Origin: Longimicrobiales bacterium
GTDB taxonomy: Bacteria > Gemmatimonadota > Gemmatimonadetes > Longimicrobiales > Gaopeijiaceae
NCBI GenBank assembly: GCA_028278645.1
Contig: JANQDZ010000059.1
Location: forward strand, 1 to 56,206
Reading direction: 5' to 3'
DNA: 56,206 nt
Shown: positions 26,237 to 35,499 of the stretch, piece by piece
Layout: each line of letters starts with the position of its first letter
Position numbering within the stretch: the first letter of the stretch is position 1
Notes under the pieces: generated by a model
Told to the model about the DNA's origin: nothing
Database searches by the model: none
Seen by the model: the letters and a program-made list of their open reading frames with translations, nothing else
Translations under genes and position numbers: made by a program

Positions 26237-26959
26237 ATGAGCGGTCAGATGGAAGTGAAATACCCGAAGGTACTTCTGAAACTGTCCGGGGAGGCACTGG
26301 CCGGTGGTCAGGGATTCGGCATCGACCCTCCGGTGGTTGAACGGCTCACCGAAGAGGTTCTGGCCGTCCATGGTATGGGCGTAGCCCTCGGGATGGTGAT
26401 CGGGGGTGGGAACATCGTCAGGGGCGCCGCTGCAAGCCAGCAGGGGATGGATCGGGTTTCAGCAGACTACATGGGTATGTTGGCCACCATCATCAATGCC
26501 CTGGCGATCCAGGACTTGCTGGAAAAGAAGGGGATCGATACCCGGGTGATGACCGCAATCAGGATGGACGAACTCGCCGAACCTTACATCAGGCGTCGGG
26601 CAGTCCGGCATCTGGAAAAGGGAAGGGTTGTGATCTTCGCCGGCGGGACCGGGAACCCCTACTTCTCGACGGACACCGCGGCCGCTCTGCGAGCTATAGA
26701 GATCGAGGCCGATGTGGTGATCAAGGCCACCAAAGTAAAAGGCGTCTACACGGCGGATCCGGTCACCGACCCGTCAGCTGAATTCATCCCGAACATCAGC
26801 TTCCGGGAAGTCGTGGCCCAAGAGCTGGGGGTCATGGACGCCCCGGCCGTTTCCCTTTGTAGAGAAAACGGGTTACCTATCATCGTCCTGGATCTCGAGG
26901 ACCAAGGTTCGGTTTCCGCAGCGATCCGCGGAGAGCAGGTAGGGACACTCGTATCCTGA
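26237..26959 (+). CDS. pyrH: Uridylate kinase
   Basis: 240 residues of the amino-acid-kinase-fold UMP kinase: [11 protein letters not shown] (residues 11-21), [44 protein letters not shown] and [15 protein letters not shown]. It phosphorylates UMP to UDP and is allosterically tuned by GTP and UTP in this family. The ATG at 26237, with GGAGCGG upstream, is preferred; the frame is open earlier but runs through the terminator. It opens the pyrH-frr-uppS-cdsA-dxr-rseP set. Confidence 0.97.
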   Translation: MSGQMEVKYPKVLLKLSGEALAGGQGFGIDPPVVERLTEEVLAVHGMGVALGMVIGGGNIVRGAAASQQGMDRVSADYMGMLATIINALAIQDLLEKKGIDTRVMTAIRMDELAEPYIRRRAVRHLEKGRVVIFAGGTGNPYFSTDTAAALRAIEIEADVVIKATKVKGVYTADPVTDPSAEFIPNISFREVVAQELGVMDAPAVSLCRENGLPIIVLDLEDQGSVSAAIRGEQVGTLVS

Positions 26960-27003
26960 CAACCCTCACAGGTCAGCAAGACACAACCTTCGGAGGTGAC
27001 CCC

Positions 27004-27555
27004 ATGCCCACGCTGAAAGAGGCCGAACAGGCCATGAAAGCCGCGGTGGAAGCGACTCGGAGGGAGTTCGCCACCGTTCGGACTGGGAAGGCCACTCCTG
27101 CCCTCCTCGATACCGTAAAGGTCGAGGCCTACGGGACTCAGATGCCTCTCAATCAGGTCGCCACGGTAAACACGCCCGAGGCCACCCTGCTGGTGGTCCA
27201 GCCATTTGACCAAACTCTGATCGGCGCTATTGAAAAGGCCATCCTGGTGGCGGATTTGGGGTTAAACCCGGCCAATGACGGGAGCGTGATCAGGGTCCCC
27301 GTGCCGCCTCTGAACGAGGAGCGGAGAAAAGAGTACGTAAAGCTTCTGCACAAGCTTGCCGAAGAGGGGAAGATCTCCATACGGCATGCCAGGCACAAAG
27401 CCCGGGATACGATCCAGGAGCTCATAAAGGCCCACGAGATGGGGGAGGACGACGGACACCGTCAGATGGACGAGGTGGAGAAGCTCACACACGAGCACTC
27501 CGACGCGATCGACGATCTCCTGAAAAAGAAGGAGGAGGAGGTCATGTCCATCTAG
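27004..27555 (+). CDS. frr: Ribosome recycling factor
   Basis: 183 residues, standard length. EFATVRTGKATPALLDTVKV (residues ~20-39), YGTQMPLNQVATV, LNEERRKEYVKLLHKLAEEG and RHARHKARDTIQELI are family hallmarks. RRF splits post-termination ribosomes together with EF-G. A near-ideal GGAGGTGA site precedes the ATG. It follows pyrH by 44 bases, the conserved order. Confidence 0.97.
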   Translation: MPTLKEAEQAMKAAVEATRREFATVRTGKATPALLDTVKVEAYGTQMPLNQVATVNTPEATLLVVQPFDQTLIGAIEKAILVADLGLNPANDGSVIRVPVPPLNEERRKEYVKLLHKLAEEGKISIRHARHKARDTIQELIKAHEMGEDDGHRQMDEVEKLTHEHSDAIDDLLKKKEEEVMSI

Positions 27556-27624
27556 CTCGTCGGCGCCTCCGACCTGTCGTCGGCGGCTAACCGGCAAAGC
27601 CAGAGGACGACGCCGTCTCTTCCC

Positions 27625-28368
27625 ATGACTCCTGATTTCCTCAAGCAGGTCCGGGCGGGGGGGAATATCCCCAATCACGTCGCCGTAATCATGGACGGGA
27701 ATGGCCGATGGGCCCGGTCCAGAGGTTTGCCTCGGCATGCCGGCCATAGGGAAGGGATGAAAGCCGTTCGGGAGGCGCTGGCGGGATCAATCGAGGTGGG
27801 GATCGAGGTCCTCACCCTTTTTGCGTTTTCCACCGAGAACTGGAACCGCCCCCCCCGAGAGATCTCAGCCCTCATGGGGCTCCTCGAGCTCTACGCCAAG
27901 AAAGAGAAGGCCGACCTCATCAACCAAGGGGTCCAGGTCCATGTCCTTGGGGAGTTGGACCGCCTTTCTGGCCGCACCCGTAGGGCAGTTGACGGGATCA
28001 TGGAGGCCACCTCCGGTGGGGAAAACCTCCGCCTGAACCTCATGATCTCCTACTCGGGCCGGAAGGAGATTCTGGAGGCGGTCCGCAACCTCGCCCGGGA
28101 CGTGGCCAAGGGTGAGCTCGAACCCTCGGATATCGACGACGAGGTCCTCCAAGGGGCGCTTTTCACTCGCGGGCTTCCGGACCCGGACCTCCTGGTAAGA
28201 ACCTCAGGGGAATTCAGGATCAGCAACTTCATGCTCTGGCAGTTGGCCTACACCGAAATCCACATCACGCCGGTGCTGTGGCCTGATTTCACCAGACAGG
28301 ACCTGTTCGCTGCGGTATTGGACTACCAACAGAGGGACCGACGATTCGGACGGGTGAAAACGCCGTGA
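27625..28368 (+). CDS. uppS: Undecaprenyl diphosphate synthase
   Basis: 247 residues of the cis-prenyltransferase family. HVAVIMDGNGRWARSRGLPR carries the catalytic Asp and P-loop-like phosphate site; ENWNRPPREISALM and RTSGEFRISNFMLWQLAYTE are the substrate-binding motifs. It condenses isopentenyl diphosphate units into the C55 carrier for peptidoglycan and other glycans. It sits with cdsA and dxr, which supply phospholipid and isoprenoid precursors. The Shine-Dalgarno is weak; the ATG is fixed by similarity. Confidence 0.96.
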   Translation: MTPDFLKQVRAGGNIPNHVAVIMDGNGRWARSRGLPRHAGHREGMKAVREALAGSIEVGIEVLTLFAFSTENWNRPPREISALMGLLELYAKKEKADLINQGVQVHVLGELDRLSGRTRRAVDGIMEATSGGENLRLNLMISYSGRKEILEAVRNLARDVAKGELEPSDIDDEVLQGALFTRGLPDPDLLVRTSGEFRISNFMLWQLAYTEIHITPVLWPDFTRQDLFAAVLDYQQRDRRFGRVKTP

Positions 28369-28395
28369 CCGCCCTTGCCGGTGAGGCGTCCTAGG

Positions 28396-29277
28396 ATGCA
28401 GAAAGGAGACTTCCTTCGGCGCCTCGCGGTGGCGGCCATCGGGATCCCGCTGGCCCTGTTCGTCTTGGTCCGCGGCGGATGGCTATTGGCGGTTTTTGTG
28501 GCCCTTTTGGCCGGTATCGCCGCTCGGGAGATGAACGCACTGGCGGCGGCGCGAGGGATCCGGGTCTTTGGTTGGATGGGAATCGTGGGGACCGCCGCCA
28601 TGGTTCTCCTGGCCGGGTGGACCCGAGCTTTCACTCTCTGGGCACCCTGGGCCATTGGCCTTCTTCTCACCGTGTTCTTCTTGGCATCGGCCGCCGCGCT
28701 CAAACGCCGGCGACCGGAGGACCGTCCTCTCTTGGCGTCGTCCCTTACAGTCGTGGGGGTCCTGTACTGGGGAGGGTGTTTCTCATTCGCGATCTTCCTG
28801 CAAAACTTCCCGGTGGGCCAGGAGTGGCCCCAGCCGGACCTTCCCTATCGCGGTGCGGTTTTGTTGGCTTTCCCGCTGGCAATTACCTGGACCGCCGACA
28901 CTGCGGCCTACCTCATCGGCAGCTTGTTCGGAAAGCGGAAGATGATGCCCGACGTAAGCCCGGGGAAGACGGTAGAAGGGGGAGTGGCGGGCCTCTCCGT
29001 CGCTTTCCTGGTCGGGGCTTTTATGGGTTGGGTCTTCCTGCGAATCCACCCCGATCCGGTTCGGGCAGCCCTCCTTGGCGGGTTCTTGGGCCTGATCATG
29101 GGTTTCATCACACAGCTCGGGGACCTCATCGAATCCCTGTTCAAAAGGGAAGCTGGGGTGAAGGATTCAGGCTCCCTACTCCCCGGCCACGGGGGCATTC
29201 TCGACCGCTTTGACGCTCTGATCTTCACACTCCCCGTTACCTACGGCTTGATGTACCTGGTGGGGCTGATCCTATGA
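28396..29277 (+). CDS. cdsA: Phosphatidate cytidylyltransferase
   Basis: 293 residues with seven or eight membrane helices and the C-terminal CDP-diglyceride synthase signature KDSGSLLPGHGGILDRFD (residues ~256-273). ADTAAYLIGSLFGKRKM and SPGKTVEGG are further family motifs. The enzyme makes CDP-diacylglycerol, the precursor of all phospholipids. The ATG at 28396 is preferred to a TTG seven codons earlier. Its stop overlaps the dxr start (ATGA). Confidence 0.96.
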   Translation: MQKGDFLRRLAVAAIGIPLALFVLVRGGWLLAVFVALLAGIAAREMNALAAARGIRVFGWMGIVGTAAMVLLAGWTRAFTLWAPWAIGLLLTVFFLASAAALKRRRPEDRPLLASSLTVVGVLYWGGCFSFAIFLQNFPVGQEWPQPDLPYRGAVLLAFPLAITWTADTAAYLIGSLFGKRKMMPDVSPGKTVEGGVAGLSVAFLVGAFMGWVFLRIHPDPVRAALLGGFLGLIMGFITQLGDLIESLFKREAGVKDSGSLLPGHGGILDRFDALIFTLPVTYGLMYLVGLIL

Positions 29278-30434
29278 TCAGGGTGGCGGTCCTCGGATCG
29301 ACGGGGTCGATCGGGCGCAGCACCCTCGACGTGATCCGTCGCCATCCCGACCGCTTCGAAGTGGTGGCCTTGGCGGCGAACCGGGCCCTCGGGCTCCTGG
29401 CAGAGCAGGTACAGCACCACCAGCCGGAAATCGCGGTCCTGGGTCAGGATAACGGGCTCGGGAGCCGAAACGACCTGCCACCCGCCCGCTGGTCGGTGGG
29501 ACGGGACGCCATCCTCGAGCTCACTGAGCTTCCCCAAGTGGATGTGGTTGTGAATGCCATGGTTGGCTCCGCCGGCCTCGAGCCAACTCTCAGGACGCTT
29601 GCAGCAGGGAAGAGGCTGGCTTTGGCCAACAAGGAGAGCCTGGTGGCGGGCGGGAGTTTGGTGGTGGAGGCGGCCGAAGAGGGTGGTGGGGAGCTCATAC
29701 CGGTGGATAGCGAACACAGTGCCATCCTCCAGTGCCTCGAAGGCTATGAGATGTCCTCAGTTTCGCGCTTGGTCCTCACGGCCTCCGGGGGTCCTTTCCG
29801 GGGCTGGACCCGGGCACAACTCCGTGACGTTCCGCCATCGAGGGCTCTCGACCACCCCACATGGTCCATGGGGGCGAAGATCACGGTGGACTCAGCGACG
29901 CTGGCGAACAAAGCCCTCGAAGTCATCGAAGCCCACTTCCTTTACGGGATCGATTATGATTCTCTAGGGGTAGTGGTTCATCCCCAGTCGATCGTCCACT
30001 CCTTCGTGGAGTTTGTGGACGGATCCGTTCTGGCCCAGTTGGGGTTCCCCACAATGGAGCTCCCAATCCTGTACGCCATGAGCTATCCGGAGCGGGTGGA
30101 GGATGGTTCCCTCCAGACCTTCGACCCTGTGAAGGCCTCTCCGCTGGTCTTCGAGGAGGTGGACCGGAACACATTCACGCTGTTCTCTTTAGGGGAACGG
30201 GCGGGGCGGGAAGGAGGAACCTCGCCGGCCGTCTATAACGCCTCGAATGAGGTGGCTGTAGAAGCGTTCCTGAAAGAGGAATTGCGATTTCCGGGAATGG
30301 GTGAGGTGGTTTCCGAGGCCCTGGATCGGCTCGGTGGAGAGCCGGTGTCGGATCTCGAGCACGTATTGGCCGTGGACCAAGAGGCGAGGGTGGTCAGTCG
30401 CGAGTTGATCGACCGTCGCCGAGGGAAGGTATAG
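29274..30434 (+). CDS. dxr: 1-deoxy-D-xylulose-5-phosphate reductoisomerase
   Basis: 386 residues. The N-terminal Rossmann motif GSTGSIGRSTLDVIRRHP binds NADPH; LALANKESLVAGG and PVDSEHSAILQCLEG contain metal and substrate ligands; TASGGPFRG and HPTWSMGAKITVDSATLANK are catalytic-domain signatures. It makes MEP, committing flux to the non-mevalonate isoprenoid pathway used by UppS. It is translationally coupled to cdsA. This enzyme is the fosmidomycin target. Confidence 0.97.
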   Translation: MIRVAVLGSTGSIGRSTLDVIRRHPDRFEVVALAANRALGLLAEQVQHHQPEIAVLGQDNGLGSRNDLPPARWSVGRDAILELTELPQVDVVVNAMVGSAGLEPTLRTLAAGKRLALANKESLVAGGSLVVEAAEEGGGELIPVDSEHSAILQCLEGYEMSSVSRLVLTASGGPFRGWTRAQLRDVPPSRALDHPTWSMGAKITVDSATLANKALEVIEAHFLYGIDYDSLGVVVHPQSIVHSFVEFVDGSVLAQLGFPTMELPILYAMSYPERVEDGSLQTFDPVKASPLVFEEVDRNTFTLFSLGERAGREGGTSPAVYNASNEVAVEAFLKEELRFPGMGEVVSEALDRLGGEPVSDLEHVLAVDQEARVVSRELIDRRRGKV

Positions 30435-30445
30435 ATCAAGAAGTC

Positions 30446-31807
30446 ATGACCATTCTAGCTACCGTAATTGTTCTGGGCGTTCTGATCTTCGTCCATGAGT
30501 TGGGCCATTTCTGGGCTGCAAAACTCGTGGGCGTTGAAGTTCAGCGGTTCTCCATCGGCCTCGGGCCCCGGGTGTGGGGGATCAAGTGGGGTGAGACCGA
30601 GTACGTCTTCAGCGCCATCCCGCTGGGAGGGTACGTGAAGATGGGCGGGATGGAGGACGAAGTCCTGGACAAGGTGGAGGGTGGCTCAGCGAAGGAGCCG
30701 AGGGTCCCTGGTCCCAGGGACTTCGACGGAAAGCCCATTTGGGCCAGGACCATGGTGATTTCCGCCGGCGTGATCATGAACATGGTCTTCGCCTTCGTCG
30801 TTTATGCCACCATTGCCGGCGTGTGGGGAGTCCCGCATTACGCCACGACCAAAGTGGGGAAGGTCTACGAGCGGTTCCTTCCCCAGGGTACCGAGGCCCT
30901 GGCCCAGATCCCGACCGGTGCGGACATCACCCTCGTGGGGGACCGAGCCGTGGAGCACTGGGGGGATTTCCAGGGTGGAATCGTGGAAGCCACCCCGGGG
31001 CCTCTGACGGTCCAGTACCTGAACCCAGCGGGCCGGGTCCAGATCGAGGTTCCAACGGAGGAAGGGGACCGGAGGCGGGCGGCTGGGGCCGTAGCGTGGT
31101 GGACCGACTCAAAAGCTGGAACGGTGGAATCCGGGTCACCGGCCGATAAGGCGGGAATCGAGGAGGGGGATGAGATCCTCTCGGTGGATGGGGTCCCGGT
31201 GGCCGGGTGGCACGGCTTCCTGGACGCCATCAAACCCAGGCCCGACGAGCGGGTGGAACTCCAGATCCTCCGGGATGGGAGGGAGCTGACAAGGACGGTC
31301 ACCCTGGAATCCCAGAGGGAGGAGAGCCTCGATACAGGGGAGATGGTCACTGCCGGGAAGATCGGCATCTGGCAACCGGCCGACGAAGTGGTCTATACGC
31401 CGGTGTCCCCGACCGAGGCCGTGGTTGCCGGCTACCGCGACACGGTGGCGGTCACCGGCATGATCCTGGGTTTCCTGAAGGACCTGGTGACGGGGAACGT
31501 CGATCCCTCCTCCGTAGGGAGCATCGTCACCATTGGCCAAGCTTCAGGCCAGGCTGCAGCCCGGGGGTTGGAATATTTCCTGGGCTTCATGGCCCTCTTC
31601 AGCGTGAACCTGGCTATCCTGAACCTCCTGCCCATTCCCGTCCTGGATGGAGGCCACCTGGTCTTTCTGGCCATCGAGGCGATCCGGGGAGGGAACCCCC
31701 TTTCGGTGGAGCAGCGCCTTCGGTGGAGCCAGGTGGGTTTTGTCGTTCTCCTGGGCATCATGGTGTGGGCCCTTTCCAACGACTTCATGAGGCTTTTCGG
31801 AAGGTAG
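30446..31807 (+). CDS. rseP: Site-2 intramembrane metalloprotease RseP
   Basis: 453 residues. The first helix carries the zinc motif HELGH (residues 17-21) and is followed by the conserved GLGPRVWG and GGYVKMGG. The last helices carry NLLPIPVLDGGHL with the third metal ligand. Between them are two PDZ-like segments; the second is clear (GSPADKAGIEEGDEILSVDG). S2P proteases cut anti-sigma factors and leftover signal peptides within the membrane. The position directly after dxr is widely conserved. A possible weak hairpin overlaps the convergent gene ends just downstream (31827-31853). Confidence 0.95.
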   Translation: MTILATVIVLGVLIFVHELGHFWAAKLVGVEVQRFSIGLGPRVWGIKWGETEYVFSAIPLGGYVKMGGMEDEVLDKVEGGSAKEPRVPGPRDFDGKPIWARTMVISAGVIMNMVFAFVVYATIAGVWGVPHYATTKVGKVYERFLPQGTEALAQIPTGADITLVGDRAVEHWGDFQGGIVEATPGPLTVQYLNPAGRVQIEVPTEEGDRRRAAGAVAWWTDSKAGTVESGSPADKAGIEEGDEILSVDGVPVAGWHGFLDAIKPRPDERVELQILRDGRELTRTVTLESQREESLDTGEMVTAGKIGIWQPADEVVYTPVSPTEAVVAGYRDTVAVTGMILGFLKDLVTGNVDPSSVGSIVTIGQASGQAAARGLEYFLGFMALFSVNLAILNLLPIPVLDGGHLVFLAIEAIRGGNPLSVEQRLRWSQVGFVVLLGIMVWALSNDFMRLFGR

Positions 31808-31830
31808 CCGTTCGGGGGGCCCGACGCGGA

Positions 31831-32652
31831 TCAGATGAGGGGTAGCTGATCCGGGCCCAGGCGCTTCTGGAGCTCGGCCACGTCCATGAGTTGGGTAGGG
31901 GTATCCTGCTCGGCGACCTTCAGAAGGCCCTCGTACCCTACGTCTCGAAGGGCTTCCCCTACCACGGCCTCCGCCAGCCCCGGCCTGTTACACTCAGCCG
32001 ACAAATGAGCCAAAACCACCGCAGCCAGCCGTGGATGGAAGAGCTCCACGGCAAATTGGGCCGCGGCCTCGTTGGATAGGTGTCCGTGGCTGGATGCGAT
32101 CCGGGATCGAACCGAGGCGGGGTAGGGCCCCTGGTGAAGGAGTCCTTGATCGTGGTTGGCTTCCAGGATCAGGACGTCGCATTCGGACAGGGCGTGGCGG
32201 ACCTGTGAGGTGGGTCGCCCCAGGTCGGTGGCGATGCCCAGCTTGAATCCCGACCCGGGCTCCGTGATGGAAACGGCTACCGGGTCCCGGGCGTCGTGGG
32301 CCGTCAGGAAGGGATGGACCGTGAGCGACCCGATGGAGAAGGGAAATCCGGCCCTGTAGGATTCGAGGCGCTCCTTACCTCGGAAGAGGGAGGTACATGC
32401 CTCTCTGGTGGGGTCCGTCAGATAGACTGGCGTTCCGTGGCGACGGGCGAACACGCCAACACCCCGCGTGTGGTCCCCGTGGTCATGGGTGACCACGATT
32501 GCGTCGATCTCCTCGGGAAGAATCCCAAGGCTTCCGAGGCGGTCTTCGATGGCTTTGGCGCTGAAGCCTGCGTCCACCAACACCCGCGTCACTCCGCCGG
32601 CGACAAGTACGGAGTTGCCGCGACTCCCGCTGCCCAGGACAGAAACTTTCAC
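31831..32652 (-). CDS. Metallo-beta-lactamase-fold hydrolase (YycJ/WalJ-like)
   Basis: 273 residues from a GTG start. SVLGSGSRGNSVLVAGG, the zinc motif VVTHDHGDHTRGV (HxHxDH), LTAHDARDP, GIATDLGR and LILEANHD follow the order of YycJ/WalJ exonuclease-like proteins. Members are linked to cell-wall two-component systems or DNA repair nuclease activity; the exact substrate is open. It follows the GlmU-like gene by 20 bases. The long open frame upstream shadows that gene, so the GTG at 32652 was chosen where similarity begins. Confidence 0.85.
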   Translation of the reverse strand: MKVSVLGSGSRGNSVLVAGGVTRVLVDAGFSAKAIEDRLGSLGILPEEIDAIVVTHDHGDHTRGVGVFARRHGTPVYLTDPTREACTSLFRGKERLESYRAGFPFSIGSLTVHPFLTAHDARDPVAVSITEPGSGFKLGIATDLGRPTSQVRHALSECDVLILEANHDQGLLHQGPYPASVRSRIASSHGHLSNEAAAQFAVELFHPRLAAVVLAHLSAECNRPGLAEAVVGEALRDVGYEGLLKVAEQDTPTQLMDVAELQKRLGPDQLPLI

Positions 32653-32672
32653 GAAGAGTCTTGGTGGGAACC

Positions 32673-33902
32673 CTAAGGGCTGTTTTCCGGGAGTCTCTGA
32701 GGACGTGTGTCTTCCCAGGCCCGCTTCAGGACGCCCGTCATGGCCTCGTCGAGAACGATCCCTCGGCGGCCCATGGCCCGGATCGCCACTTCGAGGAACT
32801 TGTCCAAACGGAATTCGGTGAGCTGAGCCCCTGCCCCCCAGGAGAAAGGCGGGACGTAGGTTGGGGGCATCTCCCCCCCGAAGATGTTGCTTCCGGCGCC
32901 GACGGTTGTCCCAGTGTTCAGAAGGGTGCCGATCCCGGTTTTTACATGGTCCCCCAGAAAGCAACCGACCTTCATCAACCCGGTTTCCCGGGGCCCATCC
33001 TTCCCTCCGGCCCGGACCGGACCGTAGTTGTTCTTGAGATCCGAATTGGTGGTGAACGCACCCAGATTCACCCAGCGGCCCACATAGGAATGCCCCAGGA
33101 AGCCGTCATGGGCCTTGTTGGTGAACCCCGAGACCACCGAGGTTTCTACCTCTCCGCGAATCTTGCAGGCCGGCCCGATTGAGGCTTCCGAGAGCGATCC
33201 TCCCAGGATCGCGCTCCCCGGGCCCACATAGGCCGGCCCCGCGAGACGGGTGTGGGACCGAACCACGACGTTGTCCGAGAGCCGGATGGGACCCCCTGAT
33301 ACATCAAAAACCGATCCAGGCTCCACGGTCACATCGGACCCCAGCGAGACCAGGCCGTCCCCCAGAATATGGCAGCCCGGGAGCTCGTCCGCCGCGTATC
33401 CCGGGAACCACCGGGGGATATCGTCCTGGAGTTGGTCGGCATTGAGGGCCATGAGATCCCAGGGTGCATCCAGGACCGTTCCTTCCAGATCCAGGCGTTC
33501 CGAGCCGGACAGACTCGCGGGATTCAAGAGGAACTCCGACGACGGACTTGGGGCCCCCGCCGGCAGAATCCAACCCATGACCGCTCCATCGACAAAAAGA
33601 GAGGTGGGGCGGTCCAACGATTTCGGCCGGGAGCCCGAGAAGGTTACTCGTGAACTTACGATTATCCGAGCACCGTCGGAGGGGGCATCGGCGGAATCCA
33701 GCACCGGCGGGGATCCGGGCTCCGAGAACCCGCGAAGGTGATCTGCGGTAAAATGACCCTGGCATTTGGTGGCCCAGAAACGTTCCGCTCGCTCCCGAAG
33801 CAAGGAGGCTCCGAAAAGCAGCTCACCCACGGGACGCGTGAGAGCGAAGGGGTCCCAGGCTCTTGCCGTCTGGTCGTCGAAGAGGAATAGAGAGAGGGTC
33901 AT
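32673..33902 (-). CDS. GlmU-like sugar-1-phosphate nucleotidyltransferase/acyltransferase
   Basis: 409 residues. The N-terminal half (LFLFDDQTARAWDPFALTRP, VGELLFGASLLRER) is the divergent nucleotidyltransferase of the 'alternative bacterial GlmU' type found in Bacteroidota. The C-terminal half has left-handed beta-helix hexapeptide turns (VTVEPGSVFDVSG, VGPGSAILGGSLSEASIGP, GSNIFGGEMPPTYVPPFSW). It probably joins acetylation and uridylylation of glucosamine-1-phosphate to give UDP-GlcNAc, feeding MurA. The start overlaps the upstream guanylyltransferase gene by four bases. Substrate assignment is by family only. Confidence 0.82.
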   Translation of the reverse strand: MTLSLFLFDDQTARAWDPFALTRPVGELLFGASLLRERAERFWATKCQGHFTADHLRGFSEPGSPPVLDSADAPSDGARIIVSSRVTFSGSRPKSLDRPTSLFVDGAVMGWILPAGAPSPSSEFLLNPASLSGSERLDLEGTVLDAPWDLMALNADQLQDDIPRWFPGYAADELPGCHILGDGLVSLGSDVTVEPGSVFDVSGGPIRLSDNVVVRSHTRLAGPAYVGPGSAILGGSLSEASIGPACKIRGEVETSVVSGFTNKAHDGFLGHSYVGRWVNLGAFTTNSDLKNNYGPVRAGGKDGPRETGLMKVGCFLGDHVKTGIGTLLNTGTTVGAGSNIFGGEMPPTYVPPFSWGAGAQLTEFRLDKFLEVAIRAMGRRGIVLDEAMTGVLKRAWEDTRPQRLPENSP

Positions 33903-34987
33903 GAGCGATCCGGATCTCTTAAGTGGGGCGGAAGCGCGTCCAAGAGTGTTTTGAGGTCCGGTGTCTTTTTCCTGTCAGCGACCAGAACGATGTCCCCGCT
34001 TCGGACCACGGCCAGTCCTTTTACCCCGAACAATACAACGGATCCTTCTTCGGCCATCACTATGTTTTCGCCCGAATCGACCGTATGCACTGAACCAAGG
34101 AGGACGTTCCCATCCTCGTCCGAGGCCTGGGTCCGGGTCAACGCTTCCCAGGCCCCCACGTCGTCCCAGCTGAAGGTGGCGCGGACGCTGGCGACCTTCG
34201 AGCTCCGCTCGAGGACTGCCTCGTCCACCGAGATTTTTGGGGCTTGTTGGAAAAAGCCGTCCACATCGCCGGCCTCCAGGAGAGGGAGGAGGCTTCCCAA
34301 CTCCGGGGCCACGGCCTTCACTTCCTCCAAGAACACCCCCGCCGGCCAAACGAAGATTCCGCTGTTCCACAGGTACCCGGAGGCCACGTATTCCCTGGCG
34401 GTTTCCAGGTCGGGTTTTTCCACGAACGTTTCCACCCGAAACCCCTCAGCTTCCCCCGGGAGGTCCAGAGCGCTACCCGGCCGGATGTACCCGTAGCCGG
34501 TTTCGGGCCTCGTCGGCGGAATCGCCACGGTGAATAGAGCTTTACGGTCTCCGGCGGCTCGGGCTGCGGCCCGGATGGTTTCGAGGAATGCGTCCAGCGG
34601 ATCGATGGTGTGATCGGCGTGGAGGGACACAATCACTCCGGCCGGATCGGATTTGATGATCTCCCAGGCTGCCCACACCAGGACCGGCCCGGTGCCTCTG
34701 GCCTCGGGTTCCACCAGATAGGTTCCCCGGTCCAACTCCCCCAATGCCTCCCTGAAAGGATCCAGGAGGTGGGCACCCGTGAGGATCTTGATTCGGTCCT
34801 CCGAGCCGAGGGCCCGTGCTCGATCCAGGGTTTCTCTTATGAGGGGTCGGTCCCCTACCAGGGGGAGAAGCTGTTTGGGGCGGGTCGGGGTACTGGCCGG
34901 CCAGAAGCGGGTCCCGGAGCCTCCGGCGAGAATGGTAACCCAGAGTGTCGGGTCAGGAGATTCCGATGAGGTCGTGGATTCGGGCAA
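33899..34987 (-). CDS. manC: Mannose-1-phosphate guanylyltransferase
   Basis: 362 residues. VTILAGGSGTRFWPAS is the nucleotide-binding signature, PTRPKQLLPLVGDRPLI carries the catalytic Lys, and VSLHADHTI, FVEKPDLETAREYV, YLWNSGIFVW and TFSWDDVGAWEAL are typical of GDP-mannose pyrophosphorylases. It makes GDP-mannose for glycans. The best start is TTG at 34987, inside the end of the response regulator gene (35-base overlap); no ATG or GTG lies before the signature. The C-terminus lacks the phosphomannose isomerase domain of bifunctional ManC/AlgA. Confidence 0.88.
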   Translation of the reverse strand: MPESTTSSESPDPTLWVTILAGGSGTRFWPASTPTRPKQLLPLVGDRPLIRETLDRARALGSEDRIKILTGAHLLDPFREALGELDRGTYLVEPEARGTGPVLVWAAWEIIKSDPAGVIVSLHADHTIDPLDAFLETIRAAARAAGDRKALFTVAIPPTRPETGYGYIRPGSALDLPGEAEGFRVETFVEKPDLETAREYVASGYLWNSGIFVWPAGVFLEEVKAVAPELGSLLPLLEAGDVDGFFQQAPKISVDEAVLERSSKVASVRATFSWDDVGAWEALTRTQASDEDGNVLLGSVHTVDSGENIVMAEEGSVVLFGVKGLAVVRSGDIVLVADRKKTPDLKTLLDALPPHLRDPDRS

Positions 34988-35354
34988 GGAGCTTCTTGGG
35001 GCTGAAGGGTTTGGTGAGGAAGTCGTTTGCTCCCAGTCGAAAAGCTGCTTCCCGGTCAGCGTCTTGCCCTTTGGCGGTAAGGATCACGACCGGCAATCCC
35101 TTACGATGTGTCAGCCCCCTGACAAAATCCAGAACCTCGAGACCGGTGTGCTCCGGCATCATGATGTCGAGAAGCGCCAGATCGTAGTGGGAAGTGTCCT
35201 GAAGCTGATCCATGGCCGCGGCCCCATCCACTACTTCCACCACGTCAAACCCGGAGGCCTCCAGGAACGTGGCAAGAATCCGTCGAATGTGGGGTTCGTC
35301 GTCGGCCACCAGGATCCGTTTTTGGGGGGGACTTTGGTGGTCCTGACCCGACAT
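34953..35354 (-). CDS. Stand-alone response regulator receiver
   Basis: 133 residues: ILVADDEPHIRRIL (acidic pair 18-20), phospho-acceptor Asp63 in LALLDIMMPEHTG, Thr in VVILTAKGQD, Lys in FLTKPFSPKKLL. No output domain is present, so it acts by protein contact, as CheY/DivK-like receivers do. It is the first gene of a minus-strand set leading into guanylyltransferase and GlmU-like enzymes, with a 35-base overlap to the former, suggesting coupled translation. The partner kinase is not identified. Confidence 0.9.
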   Translation of the reverse strand: MSGQDHQSPPQKRILVADDEPHIRRILATFLEASGFDVVEVVDGAAAMDQLQDTSHYDLALLDIMMPEHTGLEVLDFVRGLTHRKGLPVVILTAKGQDADREAAFRLGANDFLTKPFSPKKLLARIHDLIGIS

Positions 35355-35444
35355 GCCACTCCCTCCTCTGATCCTGGGGAATCTGCGGGGCGGAACCTAC
35401 CCGGCGGGTGGTGTAAAGTCAAGAAACTCCTTGTCTTCTCAGGG

Positions 35445-35474
35445 TTGACACCCCAGCCGGTTTTCAGGTAGTCT
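35445..35474 (+). promoter_or_regulatory. Sigma-70-like promoter before lipoprotein-serS
   Basis: TTGACA at 35445-35450, an 18-base spacer, and TAGTCT at 35469-35474. It lies between the divergent receiver gene and the lipoprotein gene, about 20 bases before the ATG at 35500. The -10 resembles the TAGCTT of the rplM promoter. Confidence 0.55.
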
Positions 35475-35499
35475 GTTCGGTCAAAAGAGCCCTAGTTAC

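Noticed and set aside
31827-31853. CGGATCAG/CTGATCCG dyad between rseP and the convergent hydrolase gene as a terminator
   Set aside because: The stem overlaps the hydrolase stop codon and no T-run follows on either strand, so it is too weak to list.
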